Shown here one piece after another: positions 20,248 to 32,090 of a stretch of DNA of 60,000 nucleotides (position 1 is its first letter; each line of letters begins with the position of its first letter). The notes under the pieces were generated by a model. That model was given only the letters and a program-made list of their open reading frames with translations, ran no database searches and was not told the DNA's origin. The DNA comes from Owenia fusiformis. Taxonomy: Eukaryota; Annelida; Polychaeta; Sabellida; Oweniidae. The stretch lies in assembly GCA_903813345.2 (NCBI GenBank), contig CAIIXF020000005.1, forward strand, positions 22,263,375 to 22,323,374, read 5' to 3'. A program made the position numbers and the translations under genes.

Positions 20248-22349
20248 GTGAAAAATAAGGGAAATTAATTTCTTCATTGAAGTGTGAAATGCCCTTACAG
20301 ACAGGAAAATTGCCATAACCTTTAAGATTTTCTCCTTGTTTTTAGAGAAAAAATACAAACTTAGCCTAAAACTGAGTATTGCATAAATTCTTTCAAACCT
20401 GAACCCCTCCCTTTCACTCCAAAGTAAAATGTGTACAATAGGTGTCTTTCAGTACTAATATAATATATAAGGAAAGAGTTATGGTATCATGGTGATGATA
20501 ACCTCCTAATTGTAGGTCTAGAGTTACTCTCTAATGGACCAAAACACATCTAGTTGGTAAAACAGACTGTGAAAAAAGAACATGTTTTCGAGCCATATAT
20601 TATATTTATGACTCAAACTTGTAGAGCTATTTTTATGCTATTTTAACTCAGCTTGTTACCTCTCATTTGTTAGACAAAGGTTCATTAACGTTACCATGGA
20701 AATTGTATCATTTGTGAAGCCATCTGAGCCCAAATATAAATCTGATCTATACATGATACTTTTTGCATATGGTTTGAATTATATGATTGTTTTTGGTTAT
20801 CTTTTAAGTTTTGTAGTTGGCAGTTTTTTGATAAAACTGAGTTTTTCTGTTCTAATCTTGATAAATGTGATAAATGAATAGGGAATAGTTTCATTAATGC
20901 CATCACATGAAGGAATAGTTGAACAAAATGCTGATAAAAACTAATTTGGAAGTTGATTGAATGTTTCATATTCTTTGGTGCATGTGTTTTATGTTCTATG
21001 CTTGTCAGGTCCAATATCTTATGGGTTTCCTTTGAAATATTTGTTTTTTGGTTGGGATTGTAAAGTCATCCCCAGAGTAAAATATAGCATATCATGATGG
21101 TCATGATTTGAAATATGGAATATACTGACAACAGTAGAAATATCATGCATTCAGTAAACGCCATGTATTTCATACCCTAAATGCAAGAAAATCTTGTAGT
21201 TCATTCAAATTTAAAAGAGAATTTCATTGAAGAATTGTGAGCAGACAGACATTTTACAGAAAATGAGGAAGGGAATTTGTCGAAAGAAGGAGACATAAAG
21301 TCATTGTTTTGGAACACCACAAGTCTGTAAGTGCCACCAAAGTGGTGGGATTATAATGCACCTTGTCATGGAGAATACCACAAAGTCAAATGTTACACAG
21401 TGGCATGATAAGATAAGGGGAGGGGGTCCATAGGGATAAATTTTAGCTTTTTCAGACTCAAGATTTCCCTAATCCATTTTGGCCTTGATTTGAAATTAGA
21501 AATGTTACAATACCATATTCTACCAAGGCAGTAGGCAGGCATGATTTTTTATTCTAAATTTTCATTGAATAAATATTTATTATACCTATTTCATCTTTGT
21601 TTTTCAACAAATTGCCAGACACATATTTGATGAAATAAGTCCCATGTGTGCTGTTAGTTTACTGTTAGTTGTAACACAAGAATCTGTATCTGCTCATGCA
21701 ACCATGCGGCCAAAGATCAGTCATTTCAAAATGTTAATTTAGAAAGACAGCATATTCATCTATCAATGACTAAGTGAAAAACAGCTGTTCTAAAGTAACA
21801 CTCACAAATTAATTTTCGTTAACACCTTTCTAGGTTTTGAAAGTCAGATGAGATCAAGTTTTGCTTTGAACATTAAAACAAATTATTGACCCTGTGATAT
21901 GCATGGAATATAATATTATAATATTATAGTGAGAGTTTATGAGGATTCACAAATATTGATATGAAATTATCACACCTGGATATTACAACAACCTGGCATA
22001 GAAAAAGTGCAAGTACCAGTTTCATACTACATAATAAATCATCATCTTTGTTTTTCTATTCTGAAGAATGATAGACATATATTTCACCTTCAAAGTAACA
22101 TCCTAACATTAGGTTAGGATGTTTTTTATGTAAGGCCAACACCTAATCTAGTAATTGTGATGTACAATCAGTTGAAAGCTCATACATATTACTATAGCTC
22201 TCACATGGAGAAAAATAGATTATAGCAAACCAAGAGATTGTTAAAGGTAAGAGTTTTTGCAATTACCTCTTATATATGATGAAACTAATAGTGTTCACTC
22301 TTAGGTTTAATGATTTGATGTTTTTATATGAAAGGATGACTGATAATTA
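20248..22349. other. Intron-like DNA
   Basis: No gene is seen. It contains a reverse family A copy (listed separately), a small hairpin at 22097-22123 (AACATCCTAAC with its complement, 5-base loop), and a G-rich patch at 21416-21430. Confidence 0.35.
21090..21265 (-). repeat. Dispersed repeat, family A, reverse copy
   Basis: On the - strand this reads GTCTGTCTGCTCAC, TCTCTTTTAAATTTGAATGA, AAGATTTTCTTGCATTTA and finally CATATTTCAAATCATGACCA. This is the same block order as the + copies. It shares the CATCATG end with the reverse copy at 34100. Confidence 0.55.
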
Positions 22350-22632
22350 TCCCACCGGACAAAGTTCGAGAGGGATATAGGAAAGCCATCTGTTCGTCCG
22401 TCCGTCCGTTTGTCCGGGCGATAATTCAAATACCGGTTGACCGATTTGATTCAAATTTTATAGGCTTATGCCATGGCGATAGAACCTCTGCTCGAGAGGG
22501 AATTTTCAATCAGGCCGCTCAATTCAAGATGGCCACCATGTTTTGTAAAAAATGTAAGAGCACGTAATCTTTGATAACTCAAATACCAGTGAACGTATTT
22601 GGTTCAAATTTTATACGATGATGCCTAGGGAC

Positions 22633-22648
22633 ATCTTGTACATTTGTT
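22633..22648 (+). repeat. Left target-site duplication of the LINE insertion
   Basis: The sequence atcttgtacatttgtt is identical to 27483-27498. The bases on either side differ, so the duplication is 16 bp, a normal size for target-primed reverse transcription. Confidence 0.92.
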
Positions 22649-23264
22649 TGTTTAGGAGCCTCAAAAGGATTCGGAATGTAAAATTAATTGCTGCTGAATA
22701 TTTTGTAATTTACTTGATAATAAGAAGTTACATTTTTACAAATTTTGGATACCAAGGATATTAACACTCAGGGATTATAGACATATCATTTTTGGAATCT
22801 AAAAAGGAATATAAACTGATTAATCTGGTAGGAAAAGTTTCAACTTTTTCAACATCATATAAAGGTATTTACTTTTATGTGAGCCACTAATTAGTTCATA
22901 CATATAAACACTGATCAATACATGTATATGGACTTATAAGCCACACAGTTACAGTGACATTATACAGTGAGGCCTCCAAAGGTTATATTATTATTATTAT
23001 TATTAAAATATTTTATTATAGTGTCACTAGTGTTAAAAGTATACATACAATGTCAAATACAAAGTAAACTAAAACACTACCAGCCGGTGTCGGCTTATGA
23101 GACACTTAGGTCCTTCTACAATCTGGAACAATGTCCATTAAATAAATATACTATTCTATAATATACAATTATTGCACTGTTCAAATATAATATCAGCATG
23201 TTTTTAGAGTAAGCATTTTAAGTTGACTAGAATAAATATCTGTTGAGCATTTGTTTTGATCATT
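22649..23264 (-). other. Presumed LINE 3' untranslated region
   Basis: It lies between the stop codon of the reverse transcriptase and the left target duplication. It contains a (TAA)n microsatellite (22986-23005 on the + strand as TTA), which could be the element's native 3' tail. In that case 22649-22985 would be extra transduced or filler DNA. No poly-A is present at the left boundary. Confidence 0.5.
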
Positions 23265-26200
23265 TCAGACCCTCTCAATATTGAAGTTCCTTTTTTGCCA
23301 CATTTTAAATAGAGTTGAAGCCAATAAATTTTGGATGTTTTTGTCATGCATAAGACTGATCAGTGTACCCAGGCCATCATTTGAGTTAATGTTTATATGA
23401 GGGGCTGTTACTTTAACATTGTCATAAAACTCTTTCCTGATGTCCTTATAATGTTCACATTGAGTCAAAAAGTGTATCTCATCCTCAATACAATCATTAT
23501 CACAGAGAATACATTTTCGTTCTTGCACCGGTGTGTTGTTCCATCTACCTGTCTCTATATTTAAGTGGAGACTTCCTGTTCGGAACTGAGCAAGTATTCT
23601 CCTGTGTTGTCTGGGCATTCTGTTTTTTAAGTACTGTTCAGTCACCACACCATATTTAAATTGACGGAATGTCCTAAGTTTGTTTCCATTTGCTTCATTA
23701 TTTTTGTCATCCCATATGTTGGTTAGGAATGTGTCATTTTGATTCAGGTAATGTTTCAGTGCATTAAGAGCAAGTTTGGTTGAGACGTTTGTGCCATTTG
23801 TTATTGGGACTCCTCCTTTAACTAATAACTGCTGTGTTTTATAGTCCCAGCTAGACTTTCTCTTTGCAGACCATAAATGTATTTTGTGATTTGTCCTGGT
23901 TCTATCCATATTGTGAAGCCTCAAGTAAAGTCTAGCACACTCAATATGTTGCTTATCGAGGAGAGATGACCAACCTAGGTCTCCCCTTACTGCCTCATTG
24001 CTAGTTTTTGGGCTCACCCCCAGGAACATCTTGCCAGCTCGGTTTTGGATGTTGTTCAGAGGTCTGCGTTCATGCAGACCCACAATAGAACAGCCGTAAT
24101 TAATTATGGGCTGGACTAAGTTATCATACAGTTTGTTAAATACATCGTAGTCCATACCTCCAATCGCCGTGGCTTTACTGGCTATTACCCCGAGAGCTCT
24201 GCTGGCTGATTTAGCTAGTTCCTTGACAGTTATGTTGGTGTCTACATTTTCATGCAGCCATATTCCCAAATATTTGTACCTTTCAGCATACTCAATGTTC
24301 ATAGTCCCACAATGAAATACTGCATTTGATCTTGGACAAGCCTGTGGGCGATAATGTACCACTTTAGTTTTACTCTGGTTCATACTAATGCGCCATTTGT
24401 AGCACCATTCATTAACCACATTGAGCATACGTTGTAGATTAGTTGGGGAATCTGCCATCAAGACAATGTCATCTGCATACAAGAGGACAGATACATCCAT
24501 GCCATCAATTTTGATACCACAGTTTAGATTTTTCACATCAGTTGCCAAGTCATTGATATAGATGGCGAACAGGGTCGGAGACAAAACGCAACCCTCCTTA
24601 CATCCTTTCTCTATGCTGAACATTGGTGTTAAATGGCTGTTAACTCTAACTGAAGAAGATACATCTTGATAAAGGGAACTAATAGCAGAAAATATCTTGC
24701 CTTTTATGCCAATTTTGTTAAGTTTGTACCACAGACAGTCCCTGTTTACGCTACAGAACGCTTTGGTCATGTCGATATAGCATGTAAATGTACTTTGTTT
24801 TCCTAGCTTTCTATTGTTAATTATTGAATACAGAGAGTGCACTTGGTCAAGACATCCACGCTCAGGTCGGAACCCATTCTGTTCATCCACTAGGAGCTTA
24901 TTCAATTCAAGATATTTGGACAGTCTCTTATTAAGCGTGTCACAGTAGATTTTACATGGAATTGAAATCAATGTTATGGCTCTATAGTGTAGGGGATTTC
25001 TGTTATCACCCTCTTTAAAAATGGGGTTTATTATCCCAACCATCCACTGATCTGGCACTATTCCATGACTAAAGCATTCAGCTATTATTTTGTGTAAAAG
25101 TAGGATACAATTGCGAGACTTTAGTACCTCTGCTGGTATACCATCAATTCCCACTGCCTTGCGTATTTTAGCACGTGCTACTGCATCTGCCACTTACTCT
25201 AGTGATATAGGGCTATTTAACATTTCATTTGTGTAAGGGTCAGGGTTATTGTCCATGCTATTAACTTCTAGCTTAATCTGCTGCAAGTGTTCATTATCAT
25301 ACTTTGGGTCATCAATGTTTTCAGCATATAGGGATCCATATATATCAGCCCAGCTATCCAGTGTTTCCTGTTGACCACTTTTGATATTACCTTCAGAGTC
25401 AATAGTCGAATATGGTATATCTTTTGTGCGTTCATTGGCGATTCCTATTTTTCCTATTTTCTGCCAGAAATTTCTGGAATTACTTTGATTATACAGATCT
25501 AATAGGTTTTGTTGTTCCTTCAGTTGATATGACCTTTTGCATTTCCTTAGAAGCTTATCAAAGTGTCTCCTTTCAATACAATATGCAGCTTTCAAATGGC
25601 GACGTTGACCAGTGTCCCTGCATTTTAGCCATATAGATTCAGCTTCTTTGGATTTATTCCACTGAGTTTGAAGATCATTATTCCAATAGGGTTTTTTAAA
25701 ACTTTTGGCATTTCCATATTTAGATTTCACTTTAATAGGTTCAAATACACGCTCCATTTCTCCATTTAATACAGCAACAAATTCTCCATAGATTGTATTA
25801 ATTTTTCCCCTCATTGAAGCATCTGATTCTATTTGATTAATTGCATTTTTAACTTTATTCACAAGATTGATGTCCTGTAGAAAATCTTGTGGGGGACATT
25901 TTACTTTATATTGCTTAGTGCCATTGGTACTGGGTACACTGCCAGCTTCGAACAGATTTGTAATTTTGGTAATTGGCTTGAATTTAAAAACACATTGAAC
26001 TATTGAATGATCTGGAATATGTTGAGGAACACCGAGATTAAATTGCTGAATAATGTCTGACATTTTAAGGACTTTCCAGTCACTGAAATCTGTAATTTGT
26101 TCATGAGTAGTACAGATGTAATCAACAACAGACTTTCCTTTTGTGGAAATGCATGTCCAATCGTCATGGCCTAATGTGCAACCATTGAGGGTACATATGT

Positions 26201-26560
26201 TTGTATCAACAAGAAAGTTCATAAAAAAGTCACCAAATGCATTATCGGTGTAGTCAATGACAGCTCTTGGGGGGATGTTATCCACACCTTCAATATAATC
26301 ACTGGCGGATCCCAATCTAGAGTTGAAGTCACCAAGGATACATATGGAACCCTCATTCTGGTAGGAATACACTCCTTGTATGAGGTTATTGAAAAAAGTC
26401 TGTGGGTCATTATTTCTAGTACATCTCGATAGAGGGGGTAAATAGCAGCTACATAAGTTGATTGAAATATCAGAATTCTTTGCGGATAGATTAAGCCATA
26501 GAATGTCTTGGTCAGATCTGTCAAGCACCTGGCATGTTATATAACGACATGCCCGTAATA
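23265..26560 (-). pseudogene. LINE ORF2: endonuclease (partial) plus reverse transcriptase
   Basis: One reading frame of about 1,100 codons is interrupted only by a TAA at 25194-25196. The upstream part carries the second half of an APE-type endonuclease (CILGDFNSRLG, SVVDYICTT, PDHSIVQ); the first ~90 residues with the early catalytic motifs are missing. Downstream is the polymerase: KAVGIDGIPAEVL, INPIFKEGD with YRAITLIS, DEQNGFRPERGCLDQ, the catalytic YADDIVLMA, then a thumb. A C-terminal CILCDNDCIEDEIHFLTQCE zinc-like motif follows. It ends naturally at 23265. The polymerase half is intact by eye. The clade is uncertain (I/Nimb-like or CR1-like groups are candidates). Confidence 0.92.
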
Positions 26561-27452
26561 ACAAGAACTCTAACATTGAAGTGCTCTCATAGAGAGACTG
26601 GATATGCTAAAGAAGCCGAGGTATTGGAAGCTATCTACAACCTAGGCATCACCGATAATGAGATCGATGCGATACAGATTAACAAAAGAGACATACATGT
26701 AACATTCCTAAACAAAGAGGCAAAAACATCAGCTAGTATCCTGGGCCTGAATGTTAATGGCCAATCAGTTGAGTTGACTGAAGTTGAAAGCAATGCTACA
26801 AATATAACTCTTAAAGATGTACCCGTACAAGTATCTGACCAAGTTGTCAATGCATTTCTTTCTGGCTACGCAACAGTGGTTAATGAGATCAGCCACGGCT
26901 ATGTGAGGAAGGCTGATGGCACCAAAACTAAGATCAGGAATGGTATCAGATATATTGGTGTAGTGGACATCAAAGAACCAATACCCAGTGAACCAATTAT
27001 TGCCGGTTTTAGATGTAGACTATCTTACAAAGGCCAACCCTGCAACATCTGTCAGTTGGCAGACCACCCATGGTGGAGATGCCCCCTTAAGAGGGCTAGG
27101 AAGTGCTACAAATGCGGCGGAACAGATCATATTATATCAGCCTGTACAGCAGATGCAGATTCGGGTCCGAAGACTACAACTGCAATCACTCCCCCAGAAA
27201 ACGAAAAAGAAACAGAATCTGTAAAGCGGAACCCAGATACAATCATTGCAGGCGGCTCCATTGCTAAAGGGCTTAGCCTTATTATGAAGACAGCTATCCC
27301 TGCATGCACAAGTGGGGCAAAAATAGAAAATGTACCTGGATTACTCCAGAAAATATCAAACCCAAGTGAAGATATAAAACAAGTGATTATTCAAGCTGGA
27401 GCCAACAATCTTGTCTACAGTAATGATGCGCCAGAAGTGTGCCTTGAAAATT
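26550..27452 (+). pseudogene. LINE ORF1 (gag-like), inverted and 3'-truncated
   Basis: It runs opposite to ORF2 and meets it head to head at about 26540-26560. It reads RTLTLKCSHRETGYAKEAE, then a PCNICQLADHPWWRCPLKRA and CYKCGGTDHIISAC pair of zinc-knuckle-like motifs (the second a clear CCHC). Next come IIAGGSIAKGL and VIIQAGANNL, which resemble blocks I and III of an SGNH/GDSL esterase, a domain known in some LINE ORF1 proteins. The frame runs into an A-rich tract and stops. The few codons before 26550 come from the ORF2 side of the junction. Confidence 0.85.
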
Positions 27453-27482
27453 AAAAAAAAAGAAAAAAAAAAAAAAAAAAAA
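27453..27482 (+). repeat. A-tract abutting the right target duplication
   Basis: About 30 A residues with a single G lie directly between truncated ORF1 and the right duplication. This is what a poly-A tail of a + strand insertion looks like, although the larger ORF2 part points the other way. Confidence 0.9.
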
Positions 27483-27498
27483 ATCTTGTACATTTGTT
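27483..27498 (+). repeat. Right target-site duplication of the LINE insertion
   Basis: Identical in all 16 bases to 22633-22648. It is followed by CAAGAAAGAATTTTCAAGAT, the expected continuation of the host repeat. Confidence 0.92.
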
Positions 27499-28229
27499 CA
27501 AGAAAGAATTTTCAAGATGGCGGCTGAATTTCAAAATGGCCTTCATTTTTCATTAAAAAACATAATCTTTGATAACTTAAATACTAGTTGACGGATTTGG
27601 TTCGAATTTTATATCTTGATGCCTAGGGACAAAGGAGCTATGCTGAAGAAGAGATTTTCAAAGTGGCTACGTAATCTTTGATAACCCAAATACTAGTTGA
27701 CAGATTTGGTTCAAATTTTATATGCTGATATCTCGCTACAAAGGAGCTACGCTGAAGAAGAGATTTTTAGAATGGCTGCTAAATATCAAAATGGTGGCCA
27801 TTTTTCATAAAAAGACGTAATCTTTGATAACTCAAATACCAGTGAATGGATTTGGATCAAATTTTCAGGATGGCATCTGAATTTTAAAATGACTGGCATT
27901 TTTTGTAATAAAATGTAATCTTTGATAACTCGAATAGCAGTGGATTTTGTTCAAATTTTATATGCTGATGCACAGGGACACAGTAGCTCTGTTCGAGAAC
28001 GATTTTCAAAATGGTGGCTGAAATTCAAAATGGCTGCCATTTTTCATAAAAAAATGTAATCTTTGATAACTCAAATGCGAATTGATGGATATGGTTTACA
28101 TTTTATATGTTCATGCCTATAGGGACAAAGAAGCTCTCCTCAAGGAGGAATTTTCAAGATGGCCACTAATAATCAAAATATGTTTTGTTCAGAGGGATTT
28201 GCTACTCCGTAGAGTTGGCGTTTTCCTAG

Positions 28230-29449
28230 TTCATACTGTTTTAGGCATGTTTTCCTTAACTTCCTTTAATCATTGTGTTTTTGTTGTTTTGTGAAGTATT
28301 GCCCTTTGTGCTTTCTTTTAGTATTGTGTTTTCATACAAAAATAACCATTTAGAGTAGAGGGTGATCATTTGGCTGCGCAACTTAGATCAGAGACTTCTT
28401 CTTCAGGAGACAATAATAACACGTTCATGCAACTGCATAACAAATGCTTGACTATTTCAAACAAAATGAATGACAAAGTTAAATCTTTCCTTATATTCCT
28501 ATTATTTGGTGAAGCCATGTAAAATCAAAAAATATAAACAAATATCATAGTACATATTTACTTTTATTAAGTCTTCTCACTTTCAACAAAAATCATGTTC
28601 TCAAAGTAGTTAGGTTCACTGATATTAAGCAGGTATAGCAACGATTCTGAACTAGTTTTATGGGTGACTTTAACCTAAAATTTAAAAAATGAATCTCATG
28701 TACTTATGCCAATTCTACAGAAATGTGCCATTAATGCAGCTGCCTATTGAATATGTCCGTCTAATGCTGATTTGAAATTCATTTGCTCTCAATTGAATGA
28801 AGTGCTTGTTTTTGCATTTCTGTTAAATTGAAAATATGGCCAACAATTATCTGTTAATTGTCTGTTACTTGCTGATTCTACTCTTTTCTATTTTGTATTA
28901 AAATTTTAAAGCCTAACTGTTAGATATATTTTCTGTATGTTATCTTCCCTCCCTTAGCTGTTCAATGTTACTGTCTCTCAGTTTATCACAAATGCTCCAG
29001 TTCCAATGCCATAAAAGAATTATTTAGAATATTCTCGTCATAAAATTCAGTCTGGATTTTATTTCGTGACTAATTATTTGCTTGTTAATGCAGTAAAAGG
29101 TTGTTCTCCCTGATTTACTGAATTTTCCTTATACATAATTCTTCAAGAACCTTTGCAACATTTGACAGTTTTTTGATTTTACCTCTACTAATGAGAATTG
29201 ACATTTTATTTGTTCTAATGTTTGTTTATAATGTGGTCAGCATGAAGGCAAATCAGGATAGAACCAATAAAGTTAAAAATAAATGTCAGATCACATATGC
29301 CGAATTGAAAGCCATTGTTTTATCAATTTATATCAACCATAATGTCTAATCTATCATTAAACTGGATAAATGTTTTTGTTTGTTAGCATTCCAGTGGTCT
29401 GTAATTATATTGTCACATGTTGACAAGTGAGTGGCCACATGTGTTCTTA
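28230..29449. other. Intron-like DNA with weak exon-like segment
   Basis: No gene is called. A 40-codon open segment near 28353-28480 (HLAAQLRSETSSSGDNNNTF) is protein-like, but its acceptor is poor and its phase does not fit the chain. Fragments near 28780-28930 and 29100-29230 look like diverged family A pieces. Confidence 0.25.
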
Positions 29450-29645
29450 CCATTGCTTCACATATCTGTTGCTTTAGTTTATTTTATGAAATTTCTCTTT
29501 TAAATTTGAAAGCAGTATCTGATTTTCTTAAATTTCTGTATAAGTTAGACTTTTTACTTCCTGGCTTCATGGTTACCTTATTTCTTGTTTATCCTCTTCT
29601 TTTCTCTGTATGTCACTTTTCAAACATGGACATCCGAAAGTTTAT
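29450..29645 (+). repeat. Dispersed repeat, family A copy
   Basis: CTCTTTTAAATTTGAAAGCA, TCTGATTTTCTTAAATTTCT, ATAAGTTAGACTTT and CACTTTTCAAACATGGACAT match the family order. The hydrophobic + strand open frame across it is therefore a repeat by-product. Confidence 0.5.
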
Positions 29646-29816
29646 CTATGAATATATTTTTGTTGTCCTCATAATGTTCCTGTTTAACAAGGTGAGATGG
29701 TTTATTCCATCAAATATTTTTTTTCCTTATTTTAAGGCTTTGATTATATGCTATGTTCCAATGTTATTGTTATATATTTCATACAGGATGGCTTGAAGGT
29801 GAACTAAAATGCAATT

Positions 29817-30537
29817 ACCATATTATCTCTAATAAGCGCACATACTTCAATAAACGCACACCCAACTTTTTTAACTTAAGTAACAAAAATCACGAAAAAA
29901 AAATTCGAAAAATATCATCGGACGATAATAGTGTGAATTCAATTAATTCACTTACCGCTATCGACTGAGTCATTTCTGTGCATAATGCGGTTACAGATGT
30001 GTCTCCGGAATCTTTAAAGCTGTAAGTACATTCATGATAACCTTCTAGTGATGAGTTTAAAGCCATAATGAACATGAAATCTGACCGAAGCCAGTTGACA
30101 CTCACAGTGCATCATCATATTGTGATATTATATGAATATAAAACATATTTTCTCTGACTATGAAGGCCAGTCAGTAACAGAAAACCTTTAGATTTTGATT
30201 TGGGTATCGCCGTCAGTTCCCAAAATGGCACCCTGGAAAGATAGGAGAGAGAATGTTTTATCACCGATATATATGTCACACACATAATGTCCATTAGCCC
30301 ACAAAAGCACATTCTGTAGATCAATAAATAAATGCATAAAAAACATCTAGGTATGATACTATGTTATATAGTTGGAGTTAGTCCAGTTTTAAAGAGGAAA
30401 ATCATGAAATACCTGATTATCGCCCATATATTAATTAAAAAAATCCCCAGGGATTTTGTCATTTGAGACATCTCCTCCAGGAGAATTTGGGAGATGAACT
30501 GTGCAATTATTAGAGAGAATACGATAGGTGACTTCCT
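29817..30537. mobile_element. Inverted-repeat element, CGTATTCTCTCTA family, copy 1
   Basis: The left end ACCATATTATCTCTAATAAG and the right end (complement CGTATTCTCTCTAATAAT) are approximate inverted repeats. The interior block AAAATCATGAAATACCTGAT with ATCCCCAGGG and the block CTATCGACTGAGTCATTTCT recur in copy 2 at 52769-53326. No transposase is seen and no clear target duplication is found. The superfamily is not assigned. Confidence 0.65.
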
Positions 30538-31946
30538 AACATATTCTCCATTTCTCAATAATTCCAGTACTTATATCTGCCTTATATCTGTATATTGCCA
30601 CTTCATTATTTTCAAAGATTGTCTTTTTGAAGATATTTGAATAACATCAAACTTTACATTTTGGGATTTTAAATCCTTTGCAATAAAAATCAATGTTCTT
30701 TAAAATTTTAATTGATTTAGATTAGCGGTCAAAATAATTAGTAATGGCTAAATAAATATGTTCTTGGGAATATACATTCTGTTTATGATTTCAATATAAG
30801 TCCAGCACAAAATTTAGAAGCAGGAAACATTAAAAATTAAGTTGATCTATTTCAAAGGGAAACATATAGCAATATACACTATGTTTAGGTTTGTTGTGTT
30901 TAAGGGGTTCCCTGGAATATGAATTTAAAAAATAATTTGTTCTGCCACATGGTGTTCAACTTCAAAGTGTGTTGACAAGTCTTGAGTGTGCCTCTCTTGG
31001 GCACATATGGTAGCAATAAAAAACTACATACTGAGCTATTTGTCAAAGTCAAATGTGTATGAAGCTTGATGCTGGTGCTATTTCTGGGATTGGATCAGAT
31101 ACCCTGGTAATAACAACCCAAAGAACATAAAGATTTTGATTTATGAGGGAGGTTTTGGGCAAAATAATAAGGAGGCAAATGTAGTCTTGCCTCATGCCTC
31201 TAGGCCCACTCTTCCTGTCTACTTCTATAGACAGGGGTCCTGCCATTTGGGGTCACCAAAAGTGTGGTATGTTGGTAGGGAAGGGGCAAGGGAGCTTGAT
31301 AAATAAGGTAAATGATGCATTAACCAAACAGAATTTCACTCTTTTTGTCCACTGTATAAGAATGGAGAAGTTGCATTTTGTAAATTTTAGATTCACAGTC
31401 AATTATTTTTTGTAAACATGAATAAGAAATAAGAATTGAAATCTAGGCTTTTATATTTAGCACAGGAAATCTGATTGAGCTCAGTGAACATCTCTGAGAA
31501 TATCTCCCAAGTTTGTGGTCAGATTCCTTCACCTCTAATAAATCAACTCTGAATTTATCAAAACTTAATAAATGTAGAAATATATTACCCTTGGCAGGTT
31601 AGAAGGCTTCTCAGACAGCTACAATTTATGAGATCTAAACTACAAAATGCTTACTATTTGGTATTTTATACTGCTATAAATGACCAGATTGCAGTATATG
31701 CATCTATTGGGCTTTTAGGAATTACATCAATTTTTACATGACATATGGATCGCACATACTTCGATCAGAATGACTAAACTAATATTAAAGACTTAGCTGG
31801 TTTCACCTTCATGAAAACATGTATGTTCCTCAGGGGTAAGGTCAAAACATTGATTTGTATCAATTTGATATAAGTATATACCTTTAGGGAGGGTATAAAC
31901 CTCTTCATTTTGTGTCAGTATAATGAATTGCTTTCTGATTCATCAG
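30538..31946. other. Intron-like DNA with possible small exon
   Basis: Mostly featureless. At 31231-31266 an excellent acceptor (TGTCTACTTCTATAG) and donor (GTG|GTATGT) bracket 12 codons (TGVLPFGVTKSV). Its phase-0 ends do not fit directly with the neighbouring candidates, so it is noted but not called. Confidence 0.3.
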
Positions 31947-31970
31947 AGATCCTCTTTATCTAAAACAAAT
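31947..31970 (+). CDS. Candidate 24-base microexon
   Basis: The acceptor TTTCTGATTCATCAG and donor AAT|GTGAGA bracket one base, seven codons and two bases. The peptide is DPLYLKQ, and the split codon AT+A gives Ile with the exon at 32091. It is phase 2 in and phase 2 out, consistent with both sides. Microexons of this size exist, but the evidence is thin. Confidence 0.28.
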
Positions 31971-32090
31971 GTGAGAGATAGTAATGGTTGTAGATCCCAG
32001 AATGAGTTTGTCATATTTTGGGGTTTTATAGTTGGTATGAGACAACAGAAAAAAGTTTCTAAAAGTTAAAATAAACATATATTTTGGCAG

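Larger units (their letters stand above)
22350..28229 (+). mobile_element. Helitron-like element, copy 2, split by a LINE
   Basis: The left part, 22350-22648, starts TCCCACCGGACAAAGTTCGA and has a GTCC microsatellite. The right part, 27483-28229, ends with the GCTACTCCGTAGAGTTGGC hairpin and CTAG before T. Removing 22649-27482 with one duplication copy gives a continuous repeat reading GCCTAGGGACATCTTGTACA and on into the CAAGATGGCGGC core. The right part holds about four diverged 145 bp core units. The host element is thus older than the LINE. Confidence 0.85.

Noticed and set aside
20011-20358. 115-codon - strand frame
   Set aside because: Overlaps a family A repeat and has no recognisable motif.
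22985-23010. (TTA)n tract as the poly-A end of the LINE
   Set aside because: It lies about 340 bases inside the target duplication, so it cannot be the outer boundary of the insertion, although it may be the element's native tail.
28353-28480. Open segment reading HLAAQLRSETSSSGDNNNTF
   Set aside because: The acceptor is weak, the donor is uncertain, and the phases do not match the proposed chain.
29431-29796. Hydrophobic 121-codon frame resembling a membrane protein
   Set aside because: It spans a family A repeat, and its T-rich composition alone generates Phe/Leu-rich sequence.
31231-31266. 36-base segment with excellent splice sites
   Set aside because: Its phase-0 ends do not fit the neighbouring candidates, and the longer alternative donor would create a stop at the junction with the next exon.
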